Source: Bradyrhizobiaceae bacterium | GTDB taxonomy: Bacteria > Pseudomonadota > Alphaproteobacteria > Rhizobiales > Xanthobacteraceae | Length of the DNA: 64,000 bases | Assembly: GCA_020544565.1 (NCBI GenBank) | Contig: CP078014.1 | Location: 440,574 to 504,573, forward strand | Direction of reading: 5' to 3' | In this document: in pieces, positions 48,676 through 58,765 of the stretch | Layout of the letters: each line of letters starts with the position of its first letter | How positions within the stretch are numbered: the stretch's first letter is position 1 | Program-made: the position numbers and the translations under genes | The notes under the pieces: generated by a model | Database searches by the model: none | The model's input: the letters and a program-made list of their open reading frames with translations, nothing else | What the model was told of the DNA's origin: nothing

Positions 48676-49950
48676 TCAGGCGGCGTAATCGGCGAGGCGC
48701 AGTCCGCTGAACTGCCAGCGGTGGTGCGGATAGAAGAAATTGCGATAGGTGACGCGGCTGTGGCCGTCCGGCGTCGCCAGCGACGAGCCGCGCAACACCA
48801 GTTGATTGACCATGAACTTGCCGTTGTATTCGCCGAGCGCACCCGGGATCGCGCGGTAGCCCGGATAGGGCGAATAGGAACTGCGGGTCCATTGCCAGAC
48901 GCGGCCGAAGGCATCGTTGAGGCGACCGGCCCGCACTGCCACTTCCCATTCCATTTCGGTGGGGAGATGCCGTCCGGCCCAGCGGGCGAAGGCGTCGGCC
49001 TCGTAATAGCTGACGTGGCACACCGGCGCCGACGGATCGACCGGCTGCAGCCCGCCAAGGGTCATGATGCGCCAGTCCTGCAGCGACGTGCCGTCGCCGC
49101 ATTTGCGCCAGTAGCCGGGGGCGTCCCAGCCTTCACGCTCGACGGCGGCGAAGCCGTCCATCAGCCATAGCGTCGGCGTGGTGTAGCCGCCATCCTGCAT
49201 GAAGGCGAACCACTCGGCGTTGGTCACCAGATGGCGCGCCAGCTTGACCGGGCCGACCAGCGCGCGGTGCGCCGGCGCTTCGTTGTCGAAGTGAAACGAT
49301 GTCCCGGTGTGGCCGATGGTGTGGATGCCTTCCGGCAGCGTCACCCAGTCGTCGCCGTTGCGTGTCGCCGGCGGGAAGGTCCATCCGTCCGCATAAGCCG
49401 GGAAAATCGGGTTCTGCGCGAAGGCGTGGAGGATGTCGGTGAGCATCAGTTCCTGGTGCTGCTGCTCGTGGTTGAGGCCGACCTCGATCAGCGGCTCCAG
49501 TTGCGCCAGCGTCGGGGCGTCCGCCGCGCTGAAAAACGCGGCCACCGCGGCATCGACATGCCGGCGGTAGGCGGTCACCTCGTCAGCGCCGGGCCGGGTC
49601 AGGTCGCCGCGCCGGGCGCGGGTATGACGGGGGCCGGCGCTGACGTAATAGGAGTTGAACAGAAAGGCGTAGTCCGGATGGTATAGCGCGTAGTTTGGCG
49701 CGTGGTCGCCGAGCAGGAAGCGCTCCCAGAACCAGGTCGTGTGGGCGCGGTGCCACTTCGCCGGGCTGGCGTCGGGCATGGACTGGACCGACTGGTCCTC
49801 GGGCGACAGCGGCGCCGCCCGCCGCTCGGTCTCCTGCCGCACGGCGCGATAGGCCGCGAGCAGCCGCGCGGCCGGGCTCTCGTCAGCGTTCCGGTCCGAT
49901 GTCGCCGGCTCGGCAGGGGAAAGTTTGGGGCGGGGGGCTGGGTTCGTCAC
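48676..49950 (-). CDS. egtB: Ergothioneine biosynthesis sulfoxide synthase EgtB
   Basis: Non-haem iron enzyme of 424 residues that joins hercynine to a cysteine-containing thiol using oxygen. An N-terminal DinB-like domain provides the iron ligands (KWHRAHTTWFWERFLL and NHEQQHQELMLTDI give the His triad). A C-terminal formylglycine-generating-enzyme-like domain carries THLVTNAEW-type and WQWTRSSYSPYPGY blocks. Whether cysteine or gamma-glutamylcysteine is the thiol donor cannot be read. Upstream partner of egtD on the same transcript. Confidence 0.94.
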   Translation of the reverse strand: MTNPAPRPKLSPAEPATSDRNADESPAARLLAAYRAVRQETERRAAPLSPEDQSVQSMPDASPAKWHRAHTTWFWERFLLGDHAPNYALYHPDYAFLFNSYYVSAGPRHTRARRGDLTRPGADEVTAYRRHVDAAVAAFFSAADAPTLAQLEPLIEVGLNHEQQHQELMLTDILHAFAQNPIFPAYADGWTFPPATRNGDDWVTLPEGIHTIGHTGTSFHFDNEAPAHRALVGPVKLARHLVTNAEWFAFMQDGGYTTPTLWLMDGFAAVEREGWDAPGYWRKCGDGTSLQDWRIMTLGGLQPVDPSAPVCHVSYYEADAFARWAGRHLPTEMEWEVAVRAGRLNDAFGRVWQWTRSSYSPYPGYRAIPGALGEYNGKFMVNQLVLRGSSLATPDGHSRVTYRNFFYPHHRWQFSGLRLADYAA

Positions 49951-50162
49951 GTCGATCTCCGCTTGTGGGAGACAACGAGGCTGCGCCGGATCAGTTCCGG
50001 AGATGGAGATGAAGGCGGCTGCGTGCGAAGCGCGAGGGACATGGCTCCCCCACGTCGATTTGAGTGGGCTGCAATCCGGTTCCGGGCTACATATATGAAC
50101 CGAAGCGGCGGCCGGCGAACGATCCCGGCCGAGCCGAAGGTCTTGCCATCAGGAACGCGAAT

Positions 50163-50498
50163 ATGAGCATCGAGCAATTCATCGACAACGAAGTGAAGTC
50201 CAACGACGTCGTGCTGTTCATGAAGGGCACGCCGCAGTTTCCGCAATGCGGGTTTTCCGGACAGGTGGTCCAGATTCTCGATCACGTCGGCATCCCCTAC
50301 AAGGGCCTGAACGTGCTCGAGTCCGGCGAACTGCGCGACGGCATCAAGATTTATTCCAACTGGCCGACCATCCCGCAGCTCTACGTCAAGGGCGAGTTCG
50401 TCGGCGGCTGCGATATCATTCGCGAGATGTTCCAGGCCGGCGAGCTGCAGCAGTTGTTTGCGGACAAGGGCATCGGCGCCCCGCACGCGGCGGGCTAG
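50163..50498 (+). CDS. grxD: Monothiol glutaredoxin, Grx4 family
   Basis: Iron-sulfur cluster carrier of 111 residues. The active site is CGFS in KGTPQFPQCGFSGQ, with the GSH-binding WPTIPQLYVKGEFVGGCDI block. It makes 2Fe-2S complexes with BolA proteins. The ATG at 50163 is the conserved start. In related genomes bolA and grxD are adjacent; here four other genes separate them. Convergent with rpsD, with a shared terminator. Confidence 0.96.
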   Translation: MSIEQFIDNEVKSNDVVLFMKGTPQFPQCGFSGQVVQILDHVGIPYKGLNVLESGELRDGIKIYSNWPTIPQLYVKGEFVGGCDIIREMFQAGELQQLFADKGIGAPHAAG

Positions 50499-50525
50499 TT
50501 TCTGCTTCGATGGACGTTGCGCCAC

Positions 50526-50561
50526 TTGGCGCAAAACATTGGCGCAAAACATTGGCGCAAA
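50526..50561. repeat. Short tandem repeat before the grxD/rpsD terminator
   Basis: TTGGCGCAAAACA occurs at 50526-50538 and 50539-50551, and again as TTGGCGCAAA at 50552-50561. It is a 13-bp exact tandem repeat of 2.8 units directly next to the terminator. Confidence 0.85.
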
Positions 50562-50562
50562 G

Positions 50563-50594
50563 AAAAAGGCCGCCCGGAGGGCGGCCTTTGTGTT
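50563..50594. terminator. Bidirectional rho-independent terminator between grxD and rpsD
   Basis: AAAGGCCGCCC-gga-GGGCGGCCTTT (50565-50575 with 50579-50589). On the minus strand it is followed by a T-rich tail (TTTTTCTTT counted from the stem foot), and on the plus strand by TGTGTTTC, so it serves both convergent genes, most strongly rpsD. Confidence 0.88.
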
Positions 50595-50616
50595 TCGGTA
50601 GACGGTTCGCGACCGA

Positions 50617-51234
50617 TCAGCGCGAATAGAATTCGATGATGAGGTGCGGTTCCATCTGCACCGGGAACGGCACTTCCGACAGGCCCGGAATGCGCACGAC
50701 CTTGGCGGTCTGCTTGCCGTGATCGACTTCGAGATAGTCCGGCGTGTCGCGCTCGGGCAGCTGGTTGGCTTCCAGCACCAGGGCGAGCTGCTTCGAGGCT
50801 TCCTTCACCTCGATGACGTCGCCGACCTTGACCTTGTAGCTAGCGATGTTGACGCGCTTGCCGTTGACCTTGATGTGGCCGTGGTTGATGAACTGGCGCG
50901 CGGCGAACATGGTCGGCACGAACTTGGCGCGGTAGACGACCGCATCGAGGCGGCGCTCGAGCAGGCCGATCAGGTTCTCGCCGGAATCGCCCTTGAGGCG
51001 GGTCGCCTCGACGTACACGGCGTAGAACTGGCGCTCGGAAATGTTGGCGTAATAGCCCTTGAGCTTCTGCTTGGCGCGGAGCTGGGTGCCGAAGTCGGAG
51101 AGCTTGCCCTTGCGGCGCTGGCCGTGCTGGCCGGGGCCGTATTCGCGCTTGTTGACGGGGCTCTTGGGGCGGCCCCAGATGTTCTGGCCCATACGGCGAT
51201 CGATTTTGTACTTCGCCTCACTACGCTTAGTCAT
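50617..51234 (-). CDS. rpsD: 30S ribosomal protein S4
   Basis: Primary 16S rRNA-binding protein of the small subunit, 205 residues, standard length. Marks are [18 protein letters not shown] at the start, the S4 RNA-binding domain ([20 protein letters not shown]) and the C-terminal IIEFYSR. Start at 51234 follows GAGG. The gene stands alone rather than in the alpha operon, as is usual in alphaproteobacteria. Confidence 0.98.
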   Translation of the reverse strand: MTKRSEAKYKIDRRMGQNIWGRPKSPVNKREYGPGQHGQRRKGKLSDFGTQLRAKQKLKGYYANISERQFYAVYVEATRLKGDSGENLIGLLERRLDAVVYRAKFVPTMFAARQFINHGHIKVNGKRVNIASYKVKVGDVIEVKEASKQLALVLEANQLPERDTPDYLEVDHGKQTAKVVRIPGLSEVPFPVQMEPHLIIEFYSR

Positions 51235-51358
51235 CGCGTCCTCTTTCTTTGAACGTGGGTTGAGGAGACGCGCCCTCCTGTGCAGCCGGGGAAATATCCG
51301 GTGCTGACAGGTCCGCCTCATAAGCATGATGGGGAGGACCACGGGTCGCGAAACGCAA

Positions 51359-51380
51359 CGCGGGCCGAAACCGGCCCGCG
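51359..51380 (-). other. GC hairpin between the cupin gene and rpsD
   Basis: CGCGGGCCG-aaac-CGGCCCGCG, a perfect 9-bp stem, lies 48 bp after the cupin stop and 125 bp before rpsD. No T run follows on the minus strand. It could be a weak terminator of the cupin transcript or part of the rpsD leader. Confidence 0.5.
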
Positions 51381-51427
51381 AGCAACGGGGTTCTAGGGAA
51401 AAAGCCCCGCGATGTCAAATGCTTCGG

Positions 51428-51829
51428 TTATTTCGGCGGGGCCGGGGAGGCCAGTGGCTTGGTCTTGTCCACCACGTAAATCCCTAGCACTTTCATAGGC
51501 TTGTCGCCGTGGACGGCGGCGTCGTGCACCACGCCGGCCGGGATCTGATAGGAATCGCCCGGTTTCAGCGTCTTGTCAGCCTGGCCGTCGATCGACAGCA
51601 CCAGCTCGCCTTCCATAACATAGCCGGTCTCGATTCCCGGGTGGGTATGGCGTCCGGCCTTCACGCCGGGAGCCAGTTCGGCGAGGCCGACCACGGTGTT
51701 GTAGCCCTCGGGGAACGCGACGGTCTGGAGCGGGGTGCGCTTGATGCCCGCCGGCGGTTGCTGGGCGAGGGCCGTGCCGATCCCGGCCAGCGCCACGACG
51801 GATACGCAGAGCAGCGTCTTCTTGAGCAT
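51428..51829 (-). CDS. Exported cupin-domain protein
   Basis: Small exported protein of 133 residues: signal peptide (MLKKTLLCVSVVALAGIG, cleavage after ALAQ near residue 23) and one cupin beta-barrel with metal-ligand motif 1 (GRHTHPGIETGYVMEGE) and motif 2 (PGDSYQIPAGVVHDAAV). The His/Glu ligands are present, so it probably binds a metal. Function unknown. The ATG follows an AGGAGG ribosome site. It lies between murI and rpsD on the same strand. Confidence 0.85.
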   Translation of the reverse strand: MLKKTLLCVSVVALAGIGTALAQQPPAGIKRTPLQTVAFPEGYNTVVGLAELAPGVKAGRHTHPGIETGYVMEGELVLSIDGQADKTLKPGDSYQIPAGVVHDAAVHGDKPMKVLGIYVVDKTKPLASPAPPK

Positions 51830-51920
51830 TGCAGATCCTCCTTGCCGTTCTCTTCGCGGAACAGCGTCAGAGAAAGCTAGCAGCCGGTCGTGGAGAGCGG
51901 AAGGGACCAAAGCGCGTGAA

Positions 51921-52721
51921 CTACGCGACGGCGCGCGCCGGAAAAAAGCCGTCGAGCGCCCTGGCCAGCACCGGCGAAGGTCGTTGCCCCGATGTCAGGA
52001 TGAATTCGGACATGGGCAGGTCGCCGCTCCCGTTCGCCGCGCCGATCAGGTCGCCGACCCGCCGGGCGATGGCCGGGGCGGGGTCGATCCAGTCCACCCG
52101 CCACGGCGCCAGTGCCGTCAGCCGGTCGAGCAGCAGCGGATAATGGGTGCAGGCCAGCACCACGGCGTCGGTCCGCGCTTCCCCGTCAAGGAAGCAGGGT
52201 GCGATCTCGGCGGCGATGGCGTCGTCGCTGATGGTTTCGCCGCGCAGCACAGCCTCGGCGAGGCTGGCGAGATGTTCCGCTCCGACGAGGGTGACATCGC
52301 AGCCCTGCGCGAAATCCGCGATCAGCCTTTTGGTATATTCGCGCCTCACTGTGCCCCGTGTGCCGAGCACCGACACCCGCCGGGTTTTCGATGCGGCGCA
52401 GGCGGGCTTGATGGCAGGCACGGTGCCGACGAACGGCACGCCGTAGGTGGCGCGCAGATGCGCCATCACCAGCGTCGAGGCGGTGTTGCAGGCGATGACC
52501 ACGAGGTCCGGTGCGTGGCGGCCGATCAGGTCGCCGATCAGCGGCACCACGCGGGCGATGATCTCGTCTTCCGTGTGCTGGCCGTAGGGAAAATAGGCGT
52601 CGTCGGCCACGTAGACGTAACGCGCCCCCGGGCGCAGCTTGACGATCTCCCGGAACACGGTGAGGCCGCCGAGGCCGGAGTCGAACACGAGGATGGTGGG
52701 CGCGTGGGGCACGAAAGCCAT
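51921..52721 (-). CDS. murI: Glutamate racemase
   Basis: Makes D-glutamate for peptidoglycan; 266 residues. Both catalytic cysteines are present, in VIACNTAST and VVLACTHYPLL, and the N-terminus has the VFDSGLGGLTVF signature. The start is MAFVPHAP at 52721; the frame stays open upstream but overlaps the RBBP9-like gene. Member of the leftward purB - hydrolase - murI run. Confidence 0.96.
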   Translation of the reverse strand: MAFVPHAPTILVFDSGLGGLTVFREIVKLRPGARYVYVADDAYFPYGQHTEDEIIARVVPLIGDLIGRHAPDLVVIACNTASTLVMAHLRATYGVPFVGTVPAIKPACAASKTRRVSVLGTRGTVRREYTKRLIADFAQGCDVTLVGAEHLASLAEAVLRGETISDDAIAAEIAPCFLDGEARTDAVVLACTHYPLLLDRLTALAPWRVDWIDPAPAIARRVGDLIGAANGSGDLPMSEFILTSGQRPSPVLARALDGFFPARAVA

Positions 52722-52758
52722 CCTAGACGATGAGCGGTTACCAGTCAGTTGTCGGTTT

Positions 52759-53316
52759 TCAGATTCGCGCCAGCAGCCGGCCCAGCACCAGCAGCCCCTG
52801 CGGCCACAGCCCGAGCTTCGAGGCCCCGTTGATGTGGCCGAGTTCCCCGGCGTCGAAAAGGTCCGCGCCCCAGCTTTCGGCGCAGGCCGCGGCGCGGGCG
52901 GGGTCGACATAGGGGTCGTCGCTGCTGGCGACGACGATGGCCGGCACCGGCAGGCGCGTCCGCGGCAGCGGAGCGAAGTCGCGCACGCCCTCCGGAGTAT
53001 GGGCGGCGGATTCGACATCGGACGGCGCCACCAGCAGCGCCGCCTTGACCCGTCCGGGCGGCCGCGACGCCAGCCAGTGCACCGCGAGCGCGGTGCCGAG
53101 GCTGTGGCCGATCAGGATCGCCGGGCGGCGGCCGTCTTCGACATGGCGGTCGAGCCGGCGCAGCCAGTCCTCGCGCCGGGGCTGGTCCCATTCGTCCTGC
53201 AACACCCGGCTGGCGTTCGGAAACGCCATGCTCCAGTGCGACTGCCAGTGATCGACCCCGGAATTGCCGAGGCCGGGCAACAGCAGCAGGTCGAAAGCTT
53301 CGCTGGGCGGAATCAT
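52759..53316 (-). CDS. RBBP9/YdeN family alpha/beta hydrolase
   Basis: Serine hydrolase of 185 residues. The nucleophile elbow is GHSLG, the acid is in ASSDDPYVDP, and the catalytic His in GELGHINGASKLG. No signal peptide. Substrate is unknown for bacterial members. It starts 20 bp after the purB stop, and murI follows after 37 bp, so the three are probably co-transcribed. Confidence 0.88.
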   Translation of the reverse strand: MIPPSEAFDLLLLPGLGNSGVDHWQSHWSMAFPNASRVLQDEWDQPRREDWLRRLDRHVEDGRRPAILIGHSLGTALAVHWLASRPPGRVKAALLVAPSDVESAAHTPEGVRDFAPLPRTRLPVPAIVVASSDDPYVDPARAAACAESWGADLFDAGELGHINGASKLGLWPQGLLVLGRLLARI

Positions 53317-53336
53317 CGAGTCGGATCAGTCCGTTG

Positions 53337-54644
<1,308 letters not shown>

Positions 54645-54799
54645 GTTGGACTCGCGATGTTGGCGGATGGGCGCGCTTTACCAGATCGCCCGGCGCGAAA
54701 CCACCCTTTGGTAGGGGGTCGGAAGGCCTCTATCCGGCTTGTTCGCAGGCACGGTTCGCGCTTTAACTTGACTGCCCTGATGGATGAAGGATGCGGGCC

Positions 54800-55540
54800 A
54801 TGCTGATGGCGATCTTTTCGGACATTCACGCCAATCGCCCGGCTTTCGAGGCCTGCCTCACTGCTGCGCGTGCGCGGGGTGCGGAGCGGATCATGCTGCT
54901 CGGCGATTATGTCGGCTACGGCGCCGACCCCGAATGGACCGTCGACACCGTCTCCGATCTCGTCGCCCAGGGTGCGAGCGCCATTCTCGGCAATCACGAC
55001 CGGGCCGTGCGGGATGCCAGCGAGACCATGAACGCCGACGCGCAGGCGGCCATCGCCTGGACGCGGGGGCGGCTGACCGCTGCCCAGCAGGATTTTCTGG
55101 AGCGGCTGCCTTTGACCCATGTCGAAGGCGACGTCCTGTATGTCCACGCCGAGGCGAGCGATCCGCCGGCCTGGCGCTATGTCCGGTCCGCCGACGATGC
55201 GGCGCGCAGCTTTGCTGCGACCGATGCGCAAGTGACGTTCTGCGGCCATGTGCACCGGCCGGCGCTGTATTCGATGTCGAATGTCGGCAAGATGACGGCT
55301 TTCGTGCCGACGACGGATATCCCCGTGCAGTTGTTGGCGGGCCGCCGCTGGCTCGTGGTGCTCGGATCGGTCGGCCAGCCGCGCGACGGCATCGCCGCGG
55401 CGGCATATGCGATGTTCGATACCGCGCGGCGGGAGATCACGTTTTGCCGGGCTCCTTACGATATTGACGCCGCGGCGAAGCGCATTCGCGAGAAGGGCTT
55501 GCCGGGCTGGCTCGCCGACCGCCTTTATCTGGGAAAATAG
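54800..55540 (+). CDS. Metallophosphoesterase
   Basis: Calcineurin-like phosphoesterase of 246 residues. Metal-ligand motifs are present in order: FSDIHAN, LLGDYVGYGADP, LGNHD, and CGHVHRP. This is the YfcE/PrpE-like group that includes protein phosphatases and small-molecule phosphodiesterases. ATG at 54800 lies 8 bp after AAGGA; ATGs at 54791 and 54806 are alternatives. It ends 18 bp before the kinase gene, so a kinase-phosphatase pair is likely (inference). Confidence 0.88.
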   Translation: MLMAIFSDIHANRPAFEACLTAARARGAERIMLLGDYVGYGADPEWTVDTVSDLVAQGASAILGNHDRAVRDASETMNADAQAAIAWTRGRLTAAQQDFLERLPLTHVEGDVLYVHAEASDPPAWRYVRSADDAARSFAATDAQVTFCGHVHRPALYSMSNVGKMTAFVPTTDIPVQLLAGRRWLVVLGSVGQPRDGIAAAAYAMFDTARREITFCRAPYDIDAAAKRIREKGLPGWLADRLYLGK

Positions 55541-55558
55541 CGTCCAAGGACACGGCCG

Positions 55559-57007
55559 ATGGTGAAGTATGCGATCGAAGAGGGTGCGGTGGTCGATGGC
55601 TTCACGCTTGGCCAGTGCGTGCATCGCGGCGGCATGGCGACGCTGTGGAGCGCGACGCGTCCAGGCCTCGACCGGCCTGTCCTGATCAAGATTCCGAAAA
55701 TGTCGGAGGGCGACGATCCCGCCGCCGTCGTCAGCTTCGAGATGGAGCAGATGATCTTTCCGCGGCTGTCGGGTGATCACGTGCCGGCGTGCTATGGCAC
55801 CGGCGATTTCGCCCGTCAGCCCTATGTGGCGATGGAGCGCGTTCCCGGCGACACGCTGTACAAGCGCATCGGCGATCTGCCGATGGGATATGACGAGGCG
55901 GCGTCGATCTGCGAGCGCGTCGCGATCGCGCTGGAGGATTTGCATCGTCAGCATGTCATCCATCACGACATCAAGCCGAGCAGCATCATGTTCCGCCCCT
56001 CCGGAGACGCGGTGCTGATCGATTTCGGCCTGTCCCATCATGCCCAACTGCCTGATCTGCTTCAGGCGGAATTCCGCCTGCCGTATGGCACGGCGCCTTA
56101 CATGGCCCCGGAGCGCCTGCTCGGGGTGCGGGACGATCCGCGCAGCGACATCTTTTCACTGGGCGTGATGCTTTATTTCTTCACGACCGGCGAGCGGCCG
56201 TTTGGCGAGGGCGAGGCGCTGCGCACCATGCGGCAAAGGCTGTGGCGCGACCCGGTGCCGCCGCGCAAGCTCAGGGCCGATTATCCGCCCTGGCTTCAGG
56301 AGATCGTGCTGCGCTGTCTGGAGATCGATCCGGCGAAGCGATATCCCACGGCGGCGCAGCTCGCCTTCGATCTGTCCCACAAGGAGCAGGTCACGCTCAC
56401 CGCGCGCGCCGAGAAACTGCAGCGGGATCCGCTATGCACGGCGCTTCGGCGGCGCTTCAATCCGCCGCTGGTCCGGCTCAGCGAGAAATCGGAGCTGGCG
56501 CGTCAGCTCGCGTCCGCGCCCATCATCATGGTGGCGCTGGATGTCACGCAGATGTCGAGCGACCTGGACGACGCGATCAGGGTCGCGGTGCAGCGGATTC
56601 TGGCGATTATTCCAGACGCGCGGCTGGCCTGCGTCAATGTTCTGAAGCTGGCGCGCGTCGCCATCGACAAGACGCTCGACGAGCACGGCAACAACAAGCA
56701 TATCGATCGGCTGGTGACGTTGTCGCACTGGGCGGCGCCGCTCAGGCTCGACGAGCAGCGGCTTTCGACGCATGTGCTGGAGGCTTTCGATCCGGCGGAT
56801 GCCATTCTCGAATTCGCCAAGGTCAACCGCGTGGATCATATCCTGATCGGGGCGCGGCAGCATTCGTTGCGGCGTTCGCTGTTGGGAAGCGTCTCGGCCA
56901 AGGTCGCCGCCGAGGCCACCTGTTCGGTGACCGTCATCCGCCCCGCACGCATCGCTATCGATACCGGCCCCCTGCCGGAGGAGGCGGTGGCAGCGCGCGC
57001 GGGTTAG
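55559..57007 (+). CDS. Ser/Thr protein kinase fused to a universal stress protein domain
   Basis: Soluble protein of 482 residues. Kinase domain about 15-285: Gly loop [10 protein letters not shown], Lys44 in LIKIPK, Asp137 in the HHDIKPSS catalytic loop (HHD in place of HRD, Ser in place of the usual Asn), Asp155 in DFGLS, and GTAPYMAPE. The Usp domain, about 320-470, ends with [19 protein letters not shown] and SVTVIRPA. No transmembrane helix or extracellular sensor was seen, so the Usp part may be the nucleotide-sensing input. Transcribed after the metallophosphoesterase. The stop overlaps the convergent rpe stop by 4 bp. Confidence 0.9.
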   Translation: MVKYAIEEGAVVDGFTLGQCVHRGGMATLWSATRPGLDRPVLIKIPKMSEGDDPAAVVSFEMEQMIFPRLSGDHVPACYGTGDFARQPYVAMERVPGDTLYKRIGDLPMGYDEAASICERVAIALEDLHRQHVIHHDIKPSSIMFRPSGDAVLIDFGLSHHAQLPDLLQAEFRLPYGTAPYMAPERLLGVRDDPRSDIFSLGVMLYFFTTGERPFGEGEALRTMRQRLWRDPVPPRKLRADYPPWLQEIVLRCLEIDPAKRYPTAAQLAFDLSHKEQVTLTARAEKLQRDPLCTALRRRFNPPLVRLSEKSELARQLASAPIIMVALDVTQMSSDLDDAIRVAVQRILAIIPDARLACVNVLKLARVAIDKTLDEHGNNKHIDRLVTLSHWAAPLRLDEQRLSTHVLEAFDPADAILEFAKVNRVDHILIGARQHSLRRSLLGSVSAKVAAEATCSVTVIRPARIAIDTGPLPEEAVAARAG

Positions 57008-57705
57008 ATCGCCTCACCGCGCGCGGAGGCGGCGGCGTTGCGGATCGCGGCGATGTTCGCTTTGTAGCTTTCCATCGTGCCACCCTTGAACACGGCGGAG
57101 CCGGCGACCAGCGCGTTGGCGCCGGCGGCGGCGATCGCGGCGGCGTTGTCGGCGGTGACGCCGCCATCGACCTCGATGTCGATGGGACGACCGGCGCACA
57201 TGGCGCGGACCTGCGAAATCTTTTCCAGCACGGCGGGAATGAAGGATTGGCCGCCGAAGCCCGGGTTGACCGACATCACCAGCACGAGGTCGATCTGGTC
57301 GATCACATACTCGATGGCGCTGGCGGGCGTCGCCGGATTGAGCGAGACGCCGGCCTTTTTGCCGAGCGCGCGGATCGCCTGCAGCGAGCGGTGCAGATGT
57401 GGTCCGGCCTCGGCGTGCACGGTGATGTGGTCGCAGCCCGCTTTGGCGAAGGCTTCGAGATAGGGATCGCACGGCGCGATCATCAGATGCGCGTCGAAGA
57501 TCTTGTTCGAGTGCGGCCGCATCGCCTTGATGACGTCGGGACCGTAGGAAATGTTCGGCACGAAATGGCCGTCCATCACGTCGAGGTGGAGCCAGTCCGC
57601 GCCGGCCTGATCGACGCTGCGGACTTCCTCGCCGAGCCGGGAGAAGTCCGACGCCAGGATCGACGGCGCGATGACGAGGGAGCGTGACGAGAACGGTTGG
57701 GACAT
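57004..57705 (-). CDS. rpe: Ribulose-phosphate 3-epimerase
   Basis: Pentose phosphate/Calvin cycle enzyme, 233 residues, TIM barrel. Marks are [33 protein letters not shown] (metal ligands), [14 protein letters not shown] and [11 protein letters not shown]. It carries a short C-terminal tail. Its stop codon overlaps that of the convergent kinase gene. No Calvin-cycle partners are in the window. Confidence 0.97.
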   Translation of the reverse strand: MSQPFSSRSLVIAPSILASDFSRLGEEVRSVDQAGADWLHLDVMDGHFVPNISYGPDVIKAMRPHSNKIFDAHLMIAPCDPYLEAFAKAGCDHITVHAEAGPHLHRSLQAIRALGKKAGVSLNPATPASAIEYVIDQIDLVLVMSVNPGFGGQSFIPAVLEKISQVRAMCAGRPIDIEVDGGVTADNAAAIAAAGANALVAGSAVFKGGTMESYKANIAAIRNAAASARGEAI

Positions 57706-57989
57706 GGCGGGTTCCGAAGGCGCGACGCGGCATCGGCCGGGCGTTTGCGATGGCTCCGCCTAACACGCCGCCGTCGCCCGGGCAATGCAACGCGGTTCGC
57801 CCCCACCGGGCCGATGCCGCGACAGCTCGGCAAAATCTGCCCGAAGCGGCAGAAACTGCCGCACCCGGCTATAGTCGTCGGTCGCCGCAAAGCCTGTTTT
57901 TACGGAGGTTTCCGTTCGGCACGGCATTTGCTGGACATTTCGCGGGACGACCTTGCGCCGCGCGATCCGCGGCCTCCGGGAGTGGTGCG

Positions 57990-58733
57990 ATGATTTTTGC
58001 CATTGGTGCGGCCGGCATGGCGGCTTCGAGCGCGCTGGATCTGCTCTCGTCGCTGACGAGTTCGAAATCCGCGTCTGCCAAATCGGCCGGCGGATCGCAG
58101 ACCCGCTCGCTGTTCAGCGCCGATGGCGCGGCTACCTCATCGTCCACCGCGACGCAGACAATTTCGGGCAGCGCGGTCTCGACCGCCGGGCGGCTGTCGC
58201 CAACGACATTCAACGCGCTGTTGTCGACGCAGACCGCCGCGCAGGGGGGCGCGAGCCCGTCCGATGCGCTGAAGGATCTGTTCTCGCAGATCGACGGCAA
58301 CATCACCAAGGCCGAATTCGAGGACGCTCTCGGCGCGGGCGGGACCAACACCGCGGCCGCCGACGATGTGTTCGCCAAGATGGACGCCAATGGCGATGGC
58401 TCCGTCAGCCTCGATGAAATGGCGTCGGCGCTGAAAGGACAGGGCTCTCAGCATGCGCATCACGCCCACCGGGGCGGCGGGGGTGGGGGCTCCGATGCAT
58501 TGCTGCAGGCGTTGCAGGGCGCAACCTCGACTTCGACCACCAACAGCGACGGCTCCGTCACCACCACGTTGACCTATGCGGACGGCACCAAGGTGACGAT
58601 GAGCCAGCGGGCCACCGCGACGGCATCCGGCAAGGCGTCGTCGCAGTACAATCTGGTCGAACAGATGGTGCAGCGTCAGTCACAGGCGCTGGCCGACGCC
58701 GCGCGGCAGCAGCCTGTGTCGGTGAAGATCTGA
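57990..58733 (+). CDS. EF-hand domain protein
   Basis: Low-complexity Ser/Ala/Thr-rich protein of 247 residues with calcium-binding-like helix-loop-helix motifs. The second loop, DANGDGSVSLDE (from residue 132), is canonical. The first, QIDGNITKAEFEDAL (about 101), is shortened and probably does not bind calcium. A His/Gly-rich linker (HAHHAHRGGGGGG) follows. The hydrophobic N-terminus (MIFAIGAAGMAASSALDLL) is not a clear signal peptide. The frame is open upstream, but this ATG follows CGGGAG. Similar proteins with XopA-like or CREC-type annotation exist; role unknown. Confidence 0.75.
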   Translation: MIFAIGAAGMAASSALDLLSSLTSSKSASAKSAGGSQTRSLFSADGAATSSSTATQTISGSAVSTAGRLSPTTFNALLSTQTAAQGGASPSDALKDLFSQIDGNITKAEFEDALGAGGTNTAAADDVFAKMDANGDGSVSLDEMASALKGQGSQHAHHAHRGGGGGGSDALLQALQGATSTSTTNSDGSVTTTLTYADGTKVTMSQRATATASGKASSQYNLVEQMVQRQSQALADAARQQPVSVKI

Positions 58734-58765
58734 GCGCGTTGTGACGGGCCGCCAGACTGGCCCGA

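Noticed and set aside
50526-50561. Start of a CRISPR-like array
   Set aside because: Units are only 13 bp, directly adjacent with no spacers, and no cas genes are in the window.
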